From the NCBI RefSeq assembly GCF_005771405.1, contig NZ_VAUA01000002.1:434001-498000 (forward strand): a stretch of 64,000 nucleotides of DNA, in the 5' to 3' direction. The stretch's first letter is position 1. Each line of letters opens with the position of its first letter. The notes beneath the pieces were generated by a model. The model ran no database searches and was not told the origin of the DNA. It saw only the letters and a list, made by a program, of their open reading frames with translations. The stretch comes from Parasedimentitalea maritima (lineage in GTDB: Bacteria > Pseudomonadota > Alphaproteobacteria > Rhodobacterales > Rhodobacteraceae). A program made the position numbers and the translations under genes. Of this stretch, positions 25,815 to 34,037 are shown piece by piece.

Positions 25815-25899
25815 GGTTGCCCCGTTCCCACAAGGCAAAATTAGCAGCGTTCGCGCGCTGCCCCTGCGGCATACCAAATTGTTCAGGAGGAAGTAAATA

Positions 25900-26952
25900 A
25901 TGAACCCGTTTATTAAACTGGCCGCTATTTCTGTATTGTCAGCTGGCCCAACACTTGCACTTGCCGAAAACCCTGCCACCGTTGGCCCAAATGGCGAGGC
26001 CCCCACCCCGGTGTCTCAGCTGGTACTGACAGCAGAAGACGAAGCCAAAATCAAGGCTGGCGGCCATTCCGCCGCTCTGGTCTGGCACGAGTTATATGAC
26101 TGGTCCAATTCAGTAGCCCGTGGTGCCAAAGACGAATTTGCGCGCCTCGGTATCGAAGTCGTTGCCGAAACCGATGCAGGATTTGATTCCAGCCGTCAGA
26201 AATCCGATGTAGAAACTGTGATGGCGCGGGAACCCTCGATCATCGTGTCCCTTCCAATTGATCCCACCACCGCAGCTGGCGTTTATGGAATTGCCCGGGA
26301 TGCAGGGGTGAAGCTGGTGTTTGTCGACAATGCCGTCAACGGTTTCACCCATGGTGAGGACTATGTGACTGTGGTGTCTGCCGACCTGTTCCAGATCGGC
26401 AATAAAGCCGCCGTTGCCTTGGCCGAGTCGATGGGGGGCAAAGGCGAAGTTGGTTACATGTACCACGACGCGGACTTCCCGGTGACCAACCAACGGGATG
26501 GCGCCTTTAAGTGGACCATCGAAAACAAGTACCCTGACATCAAGATTGTCACCGAAAGTGGTATGACGGATCCGGCCAATGCAGAAGACATCGCCCGTGG
26601 CATGCTGTCCCGCAACCCCGAACTTGACGGTATCTACACTCCCTGGGCCGAGCCCGCGCTTGGGGTTCTCTCCGTTCTGCGCCAGCAAGGCAATGCTGAC
26701 GCCAAGGTCGTCACCATTGATTTGAATGAACCGGCTGCTCTGGACATGGTGGGAGGTGGCAACATCGCCGCAATCATTGCGGATGAGGCCTATAGCATTG
26801 GTGTTTACGCCGCCCGCGCCGCCGCCGCCGGATTGCTCGACAAGCCGGTTGACCCGTTCCTTGTGGTGGATGCTTTGACCATTGGGCCAAACAATGTGGC
26901 AGATGGCTGGATGAAATCCCTGCACTCCGAAGCACCAAAAAGCCTGCGCTGA
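25900..26952 (+). CDS. Sugar ABC transporter periplasmic binding protein (RbsB-like), copy 2
   Basis: A 350-residue paralogue of the preceding binding protein: about half of the residues agree along the whole mature chain by eye, with identical segments such as VTNQRD and AAIIADEAY. The signal peptide ends after LALA (about residue 23). The ligand-pocket regions differ (WHELYDWSN against WHDQSDFVN; TPWAEPALGV against VTWAGPAEGV), so the two may bind related but distinct compounds or the same compound with different affinity. AGGAGG precedes the ATG. It is followed by a GC-rich hairpin and the permease gene. Confidence 0.88.
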   Translation: MNPFIKLAAISVLSAGPTLALAENPATVGPNGEAPTPVSQLVLTAEDEAKIKAGGHSAALVWHELYDWSNSVARGAKDEFARLGIEVVAETDAGFDSSRQKSDVETVMAREPSIIVSLPIDPTTAAGVYGIARDAGVKLVFVDNAVNGFTHGEDYVTVVSADLFQIGNKAAVALAESMGGKGEVGYMYHDADFPVTNQRDGAFKWTIENKYPDIKIVTESGMTDPANAEDIARGMLSRNPELDGIYTPWAEPALGVLSVLRQQGNADAKVVTIDLNEPAALDMVGGGNIAAIIADEAYSIGVYAARAAAAGLLDKPVDPFLVVDALTIGPNNVADGWMKSLHSEAPKSLR

Positions 26953-26966
26953 ACACACTCTCTCTG

Positions 26967-26992
26967 CGAGGGGCGTGCGCGCCCCTCGTTCT
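26967..26992 (+). terminator. GC-rich hairpin between binding protein 2 and the permease
   Basis: CGAGGGGCG (26967-26975) pairs with CGCCCCTCG (26980-26988) around a TGCG tetraloop, followed by TTCTT. It probably acts as a partial terminator that lowers expression of the permease and downstream genes relative to the binding proteins. Confidence 0.7.
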
Positions 26993-27019
26993 TGCAAACA
27001 CCGACTCTGAAAGACTGAT

Positions 27020-27973
27020 ATGACCCGCGTCACCTCACGCCTGAACGGATTGGACTTCCAGCAAGCGGTTGTCTATTTCGGCTTCCTTGCCATTTTCCTG
27101 TTCTTCGCCGTCACCCTCTATGATGATGGGTTTCTGACCCAGCGAAATCTGACAAACATCGTGCTGCAAACAGCACCTGCCACGATCATGGCTGTTGGAC
27201 TGGTCTTTGCCCTGTCCGCAGGCGAAATCGATCTCAGTTTCGGTTCCATCGTCGCAGTTTCTGCCCTGTCCTGTGCAGTCATCCTTCAGGACTACCCACT
27301 GCCCTTCGGCGTTGCCGTAGGTCTGGGCGTTGGTATGGGCATCGGGGCCTTCAACGGAGTCCTGATTGCCTATTTGAAACTGCCCTCGTTTCTGGTCACT
27401 TTGGCCACCATGGGTCTGTTTGCAGGCATCGCCCGCTCAATGACCAACCTGCGGTCCATTCCAGTGATGAACGACACGTTCACAGGTATCTTTGGCTCCG
27501 GCAAATTGTTCTCGGTCCCTTCACTGGTGATCTGGACAGTGATCGGCGTTGCAGTTGGCCATCTGATTTATCGCCATACCCGATTTGGTGCCCATGTTCT
27601 GGCCACCGGAGACAATCCCCGCGCCGCACAGGTGTCAGGCATCAAAGTACCGCGCGTGCGTCTGTACGTCATGATGATCTGCGGCGGTTGTGCCGGTCTG
27701 GCCGGGTTACTCTATGCCGGGCGCCTTCAGGCCGCGAAATACACCCTGGGCGAAAGCGATCTTATGACCGTTATCGCCGCCGTAATCGTAGGTGGCACTG
27801 CCCTAAACGGAGGAAAAGGCTCGGTTATCGGCGCTCTACTCGGCTCACTCCTGATGGGGATGCTCAACAATGGGCTAATCCTGATGAACCTCAAGGTCTC
27901 CGATCAGATGATCGTTCGAGGCCTCATCATTCTCGTCGCCGTCGCTCTGTCGCTGCGCGACAGCAACCGCTAA
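27020..27973 (+). CDS. Sugar ABC transporter permease (RbsC-like)
   Basis: A 317-residue permease of the BPD_transp_2 / RbsC class with eight or more hydrophobic segments. Features include LSAGEIDLSFGSIVAVSA and FNGVLIAYLKLPSFLVTLATMG-type regions of ribose permeases, with the ATPase-contacting loop ATGDNPRAAQVSGI. It is the only permease in the operon, so it probably homodimerises as in RbsC systems. It is served by the two upstream binding proteins and the ATPase at 29196. The start ATG at 27020 gives the usual short cytoplasmic N-terminus. Confidence 0.88.
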   Translation: MTRVTSRLNGLDFQQAVVYFGFLAIFLFFAVTLYDDGFLTQRNLTNIVLQTAPATIMAVGLVFALSAGEIDLSFGSIVAVSALSCAVILQDYPLPFGVAVGLGVGMGIGAFNGVLIAYLKLPSFLVTLATMGLFAGIARSMTNLRSIPVMNDTFTGIFGSGKLFSVPSLVIWTVIGVAVGHLIYRHTRFGAHVLATGDNPRAAQVSGIKVPRVRLYVMMICGGCAGLAGLLYAGRLQAAKYTLGESDLMTVIAAVIVGGTALNGGKGSVIGALLGSLLMGMLNNGLILMNLKVSDQMIVRGLIILVAVALSLRDSNR

Positions 27974-27987
27974 GAAAGGAGCAGGAA

Positions 27988-29199
27988 ATGCTTCTCGACA
28001 CTCTCATACGCCGCAACCCAGCTTTTATCGAAGCTGCCATGGAGCTGCATCAACAAGGTAAGATCCCGGCCAACTCATATGTGCTTGACCTCGACACCGT
28101 TGAACGCAACGCCAAAACCTTTTCTGAGACCGCAACCAAACTAGGGCTTAAAACCTTTGCCATGACCAAACAGGTCGCCCGGCATTCTGGGTTTTGTCAG
28201 GCCTTGATCCGTGGCGGCATTGCGCGGTCCGTTGCCGTCGACATGGATTGTGCCGTCGCCTGCCATCGCGCGGGGTTAAAAACCGGCCACCTTGGTCACC
28301 TGGTACAAGTACCGCGCGGCGGCGTAGACTTTGCCGCCAGCCAGCTCAAACCGGACTACTGGACCGTGTTTAGCCACGACAAGGCAAAGGAAGCAGCGGC
28401 AGCAGCGGCCAAGGCCGGTCGCGTTCAGAACATTTTGGCCCGCATCCAAACGCAGGGCGATACCTTCTATCGTGGTCACGAGGGCGGATTTTCTGCCGAA
28501 GATATCTGTGAGGTCGCAGATCAGATCGATGCGCTGGAGGGCGCGCGTTTTGCGGGGATCACCACGTTTCCGGCCCTGTTGTTTGATCTGGAAAGCCGCA
28601 GCGTCAAACCAACACCCAATCTGGACACCCTGAAACGAGCGGCAGCTGCGCTTGCTGCGGCAGGGCGCACCGACATTGAAATCAACGCACCCGGCACCAA
28701 TTCGGCGGCCGTCCTGCCTGCCCTTGCTGCGGCAGGCGCCACCCAATGTGAACCCGGCAATGCGCTGCATGGCACCACGCCGCTGCACGCAATGGAGGAT
28801 CTACCTGAAGAGCCGGCGGTTTTGTACCTGTCAGAGGTTTCGCATCAACACGGCGGCAATGCTTTTTGCTTTGGCGGCGGGCTATATATTGATCCGGTGT
28901 TTCCGAAATATGATGTGAAGGCGCTTGTATCCTCGCAACCAACCAGCGCCCGCAAAGATCTGGCCAGCGTTGAAATCCCTGACTATTCGGCCATCGACTA
29001 TTACGGCATGATCGACGCAACTGGGGATGTGAAACCCAAAACCGGCGACACCGTTGTCTTTGGCTTTCGCGGTCAAGCCTTTGTCACCCGCGCCAATGTG
29101 GTTGGCGTTTCGGGCGTTTCCAGCGGAAACCCGCAGGTCACCACCATCGAAAATATCTTTGGACAGGCCGTTGACTGGCCAGAAAAGGCTTTGTCATGA
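27988..29199 (+). CDS. YhfX-like PLP protein (alanine racemase N-terminal-type barrel)
   Basis: A 403-residue protein from the ATG at 27988, which has AAGGAGCAGGAA upstream; the same frame is open 100 codons further up but that part is permease DNA in another frame. It resembles E. coli YhfX over its length: NPAFIEAAMELHQQGKIP, YVLDLDTVERNAKTF, the PLP-lysine candidate in AMTKQVAR, and GHLVQVPRGG. The family has an alanine-racemase-like PLP barrel and no settled function. It sits between permease and ATPase, so it should act on the imported compound or its amino-acid part. D-threonine-aldolase-like enzymes are an alternative reading. Confidence 0.8.
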   Translation: MLLDTLIRRNPAFIEAAMELHQQGKIPANSYVLDLDTVERNAKTFSETATKLGLKTFAMTKQVARHSGFCQALIRGGIARSVAVDMDCAVACHRAGLKTGHLGHLVQVPRGGVDFAASQLKPDYWTVFSHDKAKEAAAAAAKAGRVQNILARIQTQGDTFYRGHEGGFSAEDICEVADQIDALEGARFAGITTFPALLFDLESRSVKPTPNLDTLKRAAAALAAAGRTDIEINAPGTNSAAVLPALAAAGATQCEPGNALHGTTPLHAMEDLPEEPAVLYLSEVSHQHGGNAFCFGGGLYIDPVFPKYDVKALVSSQPTSARKDLASVEIPDYSAIDYYGMIDATGDVKPKTGDTVVFGFRGQAFVTRANVVGVSGVSSGNPQVTTIENIFGQAVDWPEKALS

Positions 29200-29936
29200 C
29201 TGCTGAACAAAACGTGTTGTCCCTGACCAATATTCACAAGGCATTTGGCGGTGTTGTCGCTATTCAAGACTTTTCTCTGAACCTGAAGGCAGGCGAAGTG
29301 GTTGCGCTGGTTGGAGACAACGGCGCAGGCAAATCCACCCTGATCAAGATCGTGTCCGGGGTCTACACCCCTACATCGGGATCGATCGAGTTGGACGGCG
29401 AAGAAACATCCTTCAGCGATGCCAGTTCTGCCCGCAGCAAGGGTATCGAAGTGGTCTATCAGGACTTGGCTCTGGCAGATCAACAGCCGGTATTCATGAA
29501 CATGTTTCTGGGTCGTGAGCTAACCAAACCACCGTTTGGCTTGTTGGACAAGGACCGCATGCGACGTGAGTCACAAGAGCTGGTGGACGAGTTGGATGTG
29601 CGCATTCCTTCAGCAAGCTCGACCATCAGCCAGCTGAGTGGTGGCCAGCGGCAGGGCATTGCTATTGCCCGAGCCACCCATTGGGCCAGCAAGCTGATCC
29701 TGCTGGACGAACCCACCGCTGCACTTGGCGTCGCGGAAACCGCCCGGGTTGAGGGCCTGATCGAGAATCTCAAGAAAAAGAACCTCGCCATTTTGATCAT
29801 CAGCCACAGCCTGGATCAGGTGTTCCGCCTGTCCGACCGGATTTGCGTGCTGCGTCGTGGTCAACAAATCGGCATTCGAGAAACCGCAAAAACCGACAAA
29901 AACGAAATAGTCTCAATGATTACCGGAGTCGCCTGA
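29196..29936 (+). CDS. Sugar ABC transporter ATP-binding protein
   Basis: A 246-residue single-domain ATPase. Walker A is GDNGAGKST (near residue 38), the signature LSGGQRQG, Walker B LILLDEPTAAL, and the switch histidine is in IISHSLDQVF. Unlike RbsA/MglA it carries one nucleotide-binding domain, so it would act as a homodimer, as FrcA-like proteins do. It overlaps the YhfX-like gene by 4 bases and is followed after 1 base by the SIS gene. It drives the importer with the RbsC-like permease. Confidence 0.9.
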   Translation: MTAEQNVLSLTNIHKAFGGVVAIQDFSLNLKAGEVVALVGDNGAGKSTLIKIVSGVYTPTSGSIELDGEETSFSDASSARSKGIEVVYQDLALADQQPVFMNMFLGRELTKPPFGLLDKDRMRRESQELVDELDVRIPSASSTISQLSGGQRQGIAIARATHWASKLILLDEPTAALGVAETARVEGLIENLKKKNLAILIISHSLDQVFRLSDRICVLRRGQQIGIRETAKTDKNEIVSMITGVA

Positions 29937-29937
29937 T

Positions 29938-30975
29938 ATGGATACGAAAATAATCGGCACCATAATGGCACATGAAGTGGCTGAGATTCCGGAGGTCCTG
30001 CACCGGCAGGTCCAACAAGGACTGGACACCTATCTTCTGGCTGGCCAGCAGGCAGCCCGAACAAACCCCCGTGGTTTTGTGACCTGTGCACGCGGGACAT
30101 CCGATCATGCTGCAACTTTCTTCAAATATGTGATGGAAACCCGGACAGGACTGCCGGTGACCTCTATTGGGCCATCAATTGCCTCGGTCTACAAAACACA
30201 GTTGAAATTGCAGGATCTCATTTGCCTAACAATTTCGCAATCGGGGGGCAGCCCCGACCTGGTTGCCTTACAAGCGGCAGCAAAACAAGGTGGCGCGCAA
30301 ACGCTGGCGCTTTTGAACGAAGCAGACAGCCCCGTTGGCCGATCTGCCGACACTGTTTTGGACGTTCTTGCCGGGCCAGAAAAAGCGGTTGCTGCAACTA
30401 AGTCGTTTGTCAGCACCCTGTTTGCCATCCTTGGTTTTGCTGCTGGCTTTACCGATGACACCGAGTTGGAAACCGCCCTGCGCAGTTTTCCTGATGTCTC
30501 CAAACTCGCCTTGAACAAAGACTGGAGCAAAGCCCAACTGTCACTGGCCCGCGCTGGATCCGTGTTTACGGTTGGTCGTGGTCCCGGTCTGGCTGTTGCT
30601 GCTGAAGCAGCGCTGAAACTGAAAGAAACCTGTCGGATTCACGCCGAGGTGTTCTCAGCCGCCGAGCTTCTTCACGGACCTGTTGTCTTAGCTGACAACC
30701 GGTTTGCGAGTCTGGTTTTTGATAGCCAAGACGAAACACAAGAGTCAATTCGGGCGGTAATCCAAACCATGGCCGAGCGTGAAGCCGCAGCATTTGTGGT
30801 GACCCCTCTTGCAGACAGCCCCGACCATCTGCATGTTCCAGATGTAAATCACCCGTTGTTGCAACCACTGGTCCAGATTATTGGATGCTACAAATTCGTA
30901 GAAAAACTGGCCCGCAATCTTGGTGAGAACGCTGATGCGCCAAGTGGCTTGAACAAGGTCACCGTGACCGTCTGA
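29938..30975 (+). CDS. SIS-domain sugar isomerase/deaminase (NagB-II/GlmS C-half-like)
   Basis: A 345-residue double SIS protein of the type found in the isomerase half of GlmS and in AgaS, NagB-II and FrlB. The first SIS domain contains ARGTSDHAATFFKY and ISQSGGSPDLV (sugar-phosphate loop), the second has RGPGLAVAAEAALKLKET and AELLHGP. The N-terminal segment MAHEVAEIPEVL is typical of stand-alone deaminases. It would isomerise or deaminate an amino-sugar phosphate or split a sugar-amine conjugate phosphate in the cytoplasm. No sugar kinase is in the operon. It is the last gene of the ROK operon. Confidence 0.85.
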   Translation: MDTKIIGTIMAHEVAEIPEVLHRQVQQGLDTYLLAGQQAARTNPRGFVTCARGTSDHAATFFKYVMETRTGLPVTSIGPSIASVYKTQLKLQDLICLTISQSGGSPDLVALQAAAKQGGAQTLALLNEADSPVGRSADTVLDVLAGPEKAVAATKSFVSTLFAILGFAAGFTDDTELETALRSFPDVSKLALNKDWSKAQLSLARAGSVFTVGRGPGLAVAAEAALKLKETCRIHAEVFSAAELLHGPVVLADNRFASLVFDSQDETQESIRAVIQTMAEREAAAFVVTPLADSPDHLHVPDVNHPLLQPLVQIIGCYKFVEKLARNLGENADAPSGLNKVTVTV

Positions 30976-31256
30976 ACTTTGTCACCATGAATTCAGAGTA
31001 GAGACTGTCGTATCAATTGGCAGGGTGCTGGGCGGTAGGCGAAAGTTCGTCGCGTAACGCACTAACACCTAATGCACGGCAAATGCTGCCAAGCGTGTTT
31101 CGTGACAGAGTGGTAAGGAAGGCCCAATACTGGCAGTCATGCAAACAGCCACTTCGAGCGCAACCAACCAAACTTGAAGTTGGCTGTACAAAAAGTATTT
31201 CAAAGTCTAGCGTCCTCCCTAAATCTGCAAAAGACAATTCGGGGTTAGAAATCATC
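30976..31256. other. 281-bp intergenic region
   Basis: No gene can be supported. Open frames on both strands (plus 31017 onward, minus 31013-31396) lack ribosome-binding sites and known motifs. The plus frame runs into the SDR gene, whose Rossmann fold starts only at 31257. Confidence 0.4.
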
Positions 31257-31991
31257 ATGCCGGGCAAAGTTGCGGTTGTTACAGGAGCAGGTGGCGGAAT
31301 GGGGCGCGCGATTTGCCTCAAACTTGTGCAGGATGGGCTGACCGTGGTCGGACTGGATGTATCCGCTGAAAGGCTCGAAGAAACGTCGACGGCCATCGGC
31401 GATGGTTTTCACAGCTTGGCCGTTGACCTGACAGATGCCACCGCAGTTGCAGAGGCCTTCGCAAACATTAAGTCCCAGCACGGCGGGTTGGATGCATTGG
31501 TCAACAATGCCGGAACCTGCCTGATGTCCGATTTCCCGATTATCCCAGCCTCAGAGCTCGACAGTCAAATGGCGATAAACTTCAATTCGGCATTTTATTG
31601 TTGCCAGCAAGCGGTCCCCTTGATGATGGACCGTCCCGGCGTTCGCAAGATCGTCAATATCTCATCCAACGGCGCCTACAACTTTGATGTTTTTGACCCA
31701 CCACATTATCGCGCCAGCAAAGCCGCGATGGACACTTTGACAAAAGATCTTGCGCGGCGGTATGCAGCAGAAAAAATCGCCGTTAATTCGATTGCTCCAG
31801 CCATGACCACCACGCCGTTGTTCGATGTATTAACGGATGAGGTCCTACAACAGGCAATATCGGCAATGCCACACGGACGGGCGATGGATCCGTCTGAAAT
31901 TGCCAGTTGGGTTGCCTTCCTGATCTCACCTGCCGGGGATATCTCCAGCGGCAACATCATCATTCTCAATCAAGGGCGGGATGTGCGTTAG
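31257..31991 (+). CDS. Short-chain dehydrogenase/reductase (SDR)
   Basis: A 244-residue classical SDR from the ATG at 31257; the frame is open for 80 more codons upstream but those do not resemble SDR sequence. The cofactor motif is TGAGGGMGRAI, then NNAGTC, ISSNGAYN and the catalytic pair in YRASKAA. Asp in GLDVSA suggests NAD. The last four bases overlap the end of the convergent MBL-fold gene. It follows the sugar operon after 281 bases and might oxidise or reduce a product of it, but a separate role is equally possible. Confidence 0.83.
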   Translation: MPGKVAVVTGAGGGMGRAICLKLVQDGLTVVGLDVSAERLEETSTAIGDGFHSLAVDLTDATAVAEAFANIKSQHGGLDALVNNAGTCLMSDFPIIPASELDSQMAINFNSAFYCCQQAVPLMMDRPGVRKIVNISSNGAYNFDVFDPPHYRASKAAMDTLTKDLARRYAAEKIAVNSIAPAMTTTPLFDVLTDEVLQQAISAMPHGRAMDPSEIASWVAFLISPAGDISSGNIIILNQGRDVR

Positions 31992-32746
31992 GTATATGCT
32001 TCGGGCGATTTTTTGAGTTTTGGCCATTGCTCAGGCGAATGCCCATAGATCACAAACGCGCCGGTTTCTTTGGCCAGGTTCATCAAGCGATCTGCGCTGG
32101 CAATAGCTTTGGCCTCGTCCCAGGAACCGGCAAACCTCTCGTCAATTTCGGCGGGGCGCGAGATCGCGTCACTGGTCAGCAAAACCATCCCGGTCTCTGG
32201 CAGTTCCAACATCAGCGCCAACTGGCCCGGCGCATGGCCCGGTGAGGTGAGAACACGAAACCCAGGGCCGACCTCAACGTCGTCTTCGATCACCAGATAC
32301 TCTTGATCGGGCCATTCAAGCGGTTGGACATCGCCCCAGTAAAGCGGTTTAGGCAAACGCCGCTCTGCGCCTGATACCAAAATTGGGGTCTGGGGAAAAT
32401 CACCAAGACCGCCAACATGGTCAATATGGGTGTGTGTCAGAACATGCAGATCGATCTGATCCGGTTTGATCCCCGCCAAGGCCAGCTGAGCCGCAGGCAT
32501 ATTGACCATCCCACACTCCAGAACTTCGCCAAACTCATACAGCCTGTCCTGTTCAGTGGCTGCGGCTTTGTCCTCGGCATATTTTTGCGGAAAGCCGGTA
32601 TCGACCAGAATGGATTCACCCGCGTCTGTCTGAATCAGAAACCCGAAAATGCCGATAACTCTGCCGTTTGCGTGCACTTTGAACAGCCCGTAATCCAGAA
32701 CATGCAACGAGATCGGCCGCCCTTTCAAATAACCTTTGGCTTGCAT
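31988..32746 (-). CDS. Metallo-beta-lactamase-fold hydrolase, lactonase-like
   Basis: A 252-residue MBL-fold protein. The metal motif is THTHIDHVGGLG, with the later histidine in SPGHAPGQLAL and a final one in YGHSPEQWP. The N-terminal part (LDYGLFKVH, VDTGFP) resembles the N-acyl-homoserine lactonase (AttM/BlcC) group. Members open lactones or cut related esters with two metal ions. GAGGGAATGTA precedes the ATG. It is divergent from the aminotransferase gene and convergent, with a 4-base overlap of stops, with the SDR gene. Whether it degrades quorum signals or a metabolic lactone is not decidable here. Confidence 0.8.
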   Translation of the reverse strand: MQAKGYLKGRPISLHVLDYGLFKVHANGRVIGIFGFLIQTDAGESILVDTGFPQKYAEDKAAATEQDRLYEFGEVLECGMVNMPAAQLALAGIKPDQIDLHVLTHTHIDHVGGLGDFPQTPILVSGAERRLPKPLYWGDVQPLEWPDQEYLVIEDDVEVGPGFRVLTSPGHAPGQLALMLELPETGMVLLTSDAISRPAEIDERFAGSWDEAKAIASADRLMNLAKETGAFVIYGHSPEQWPKLKKSPEAYT

Positions 32747-32786
32747 TACATTCCCTCATAACTGCTCCAACCATCGCGGGTCCCTG

Positions 32787-33914
32787 ATGAAAGTCAAGAT
32801 TCATACCCTGTTCCAGTATCTGCTTGATACAACCGAGACCGATCCAGAAGCCTTTATAGGGTTCTCGCTGGCCGAGTCGCCAAAACTGGGTGATTTTCTG
32901 GACGATCTTGACCCTGAAATGTCACTTGATTGGAACCTAAAATCCTTTCGGGGGCTGCCATCCCTGCGCCAGCGTGTCATTGATCAGGCTGGTTTGGCCA
33001 AGAATTGTACAGCGGATGATGTGTTGATCACTGCTGGCGCAGCAGAGGCCAATTACCTGGCGTTCATGCAGCTTGTTGAAGCCGGGGATGAGATTGTCAC
33101 AGAAACACCTGGATGGCCGCAGATAGAAGTTTTGGCCAAGGCCAGACAGGCAACTGTCAAATTGGTTGAAAGAAATGAGGCCGCAGGCTGGGCTTTACCG
33201 GTGGATCAGCTGGAAAACCTGGTCACCGATAAAACCAAGCTGATTTTTCTGACCAACCCAAACAACCCAACCGGCAAATTGTTAAGCAAAGAAGACCTGC
33301 AGCGGATTGCGCAGATTGCTGACAAGGTCGGAGCTTGGTTGATCGTTGACGAGGTTTATGCTGGCCTGGAATGGACAACCGACAGAGCGCCGTCGATTGC
33401 GGGGATTTATGAGCGCGGCATTACTACAGGCAGCGTGTCCAAGGCCTTGGGGTTGCGGGGGTTGCGCACCGGTTGGCTGATCTGCCGTGACAAAAACATG
33501 GTGATGGATGCGATTATCCTGCGGGAAAACAGCAGTGAAATTATGAATATCATGGGGGAAGTGATCGCTGAAGTTGCTTTGGGCCCAGATCGACTAAGCC
33601 AGGCTTTGGCCAATGCGCGACGTGATAGCATCGCTACGCTTGAGTACTTGGACACATACATCGCCGCCGAGCCCAAGCTGTCCTGGCACCGGCCCGAGGC
33701 CGGATTAATAGGTTTGGCACGACTGCCAGAGGGAATAGATAGCGATATCTTTGCAAAACGCCTGCTGGCTGACCCATATAAAACATTTTTACTGCCTGGC
33801 AGTGCGTACGGGCTGTCGAACCACATTCGACTAGGAGTTGGCGGCGGTGCCTCTGCAAAATTGGATGTTGGTCTTACCCGGATGTCACAACTATTGGCCG
33901 AATGGGGCACCTAG
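32787..33914 (+). CDS. Class I/II PLP-dependent aminotransferase
   Basis: A 375-residue fold-type I aminotransferase from the ATG at 32787; the open frame starts at 32736 but the extra 17 residues overlap the divergent gene. Motifs: TNPNNPTGK (substrate/PLP region), VDEVYAGLE (Asp to pyridine N), and SVSKALGLRGLRTGW with the Schiff-base lysine; the C-terminal arginine lies in HIRLGVGGG. It transfers an amino group between an amino acid and a 2-oxo acid. Its neighbours give no specific pathway; it precedes the recombinase remnant. Confidence 0.84.
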   Translation: MKVKIHTLFQYLLDTTETDPEAFIGFSLAESPKLGDFLDDLDPEMSLDWNLKSFRGLPSLRQRVIDQAGLAKNCTADDVLITAGAAEANYLAFMQLVEAGDEIVTETPGWPQIEVLAKARQATVKLVERNEAAGWALPVDQLENLVTDKTKLIFLTNPNNPTGKLLSKEDLQRIAQIADKVGAWLIVDEVYAGLEWTTDRAPSIAGIYERGITTGSVSKALGLRGLRTGWLICRDKNMVMDAIILRENSSEIMNIMGEVIAEVALGPDRLSQALANARRDSIATLEYLDTYIAAEPKLSWHRPEAGLIGLARLPEGIDSDIFAKRLLADPYKTFLLPGSAYGLSNHIRLGVGGGASAKLDVGLTRMSQLLAEWGT

Positions 33915-34037
33915 ATCTGACAGTTGGTTGAGCGGCGGGCCGAATGGGATAAAAGTAAGAACCACTATGTCATTGAAATACAAAATCCTTTCCCATGGCA
34001 GAACGTTCGATCTCCGAAACTCAGCCATCAAAGGAAT
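33915..34037. other. Intergenic segment with a possible transposase tail
   Basis: After the aminotransferase stop and a second stop at 33918, the same frame stays open from 33921 to a stop at about 34095. It ends with a segment containing LVGKTPYEVLREKL, which resembles the C-terminus of IS481/IS3-type DDE transposases. There is no start codon in good context and no terminal repeat is seen. It may be a relic of an insertion at the edge of the recombinase remnant. Confidence 0.25.

Noticed and set aside
26110-27033. 307-codon open frame on the minus strand
   Set aside because: It is opposite the second sugar-binding protein, and a similar shadow lies opposite the first (25239-26006); both follow from paralogous codon use, not from coding.
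27688-27987. N-terminal extension of the YhfX-like protein
   Set aside because: The extra 100 codons overlap the permease gene and are Arg-rich; the ATG at 27988 has a clear ribosome-binding site and matches the family N-terminus.
31013-31396. Minus-strand frame in the gap before the SDR gene
   Set aside because: No start signal or recognisable domain, and it overlaps the start of the SDR; not supported as a gene.
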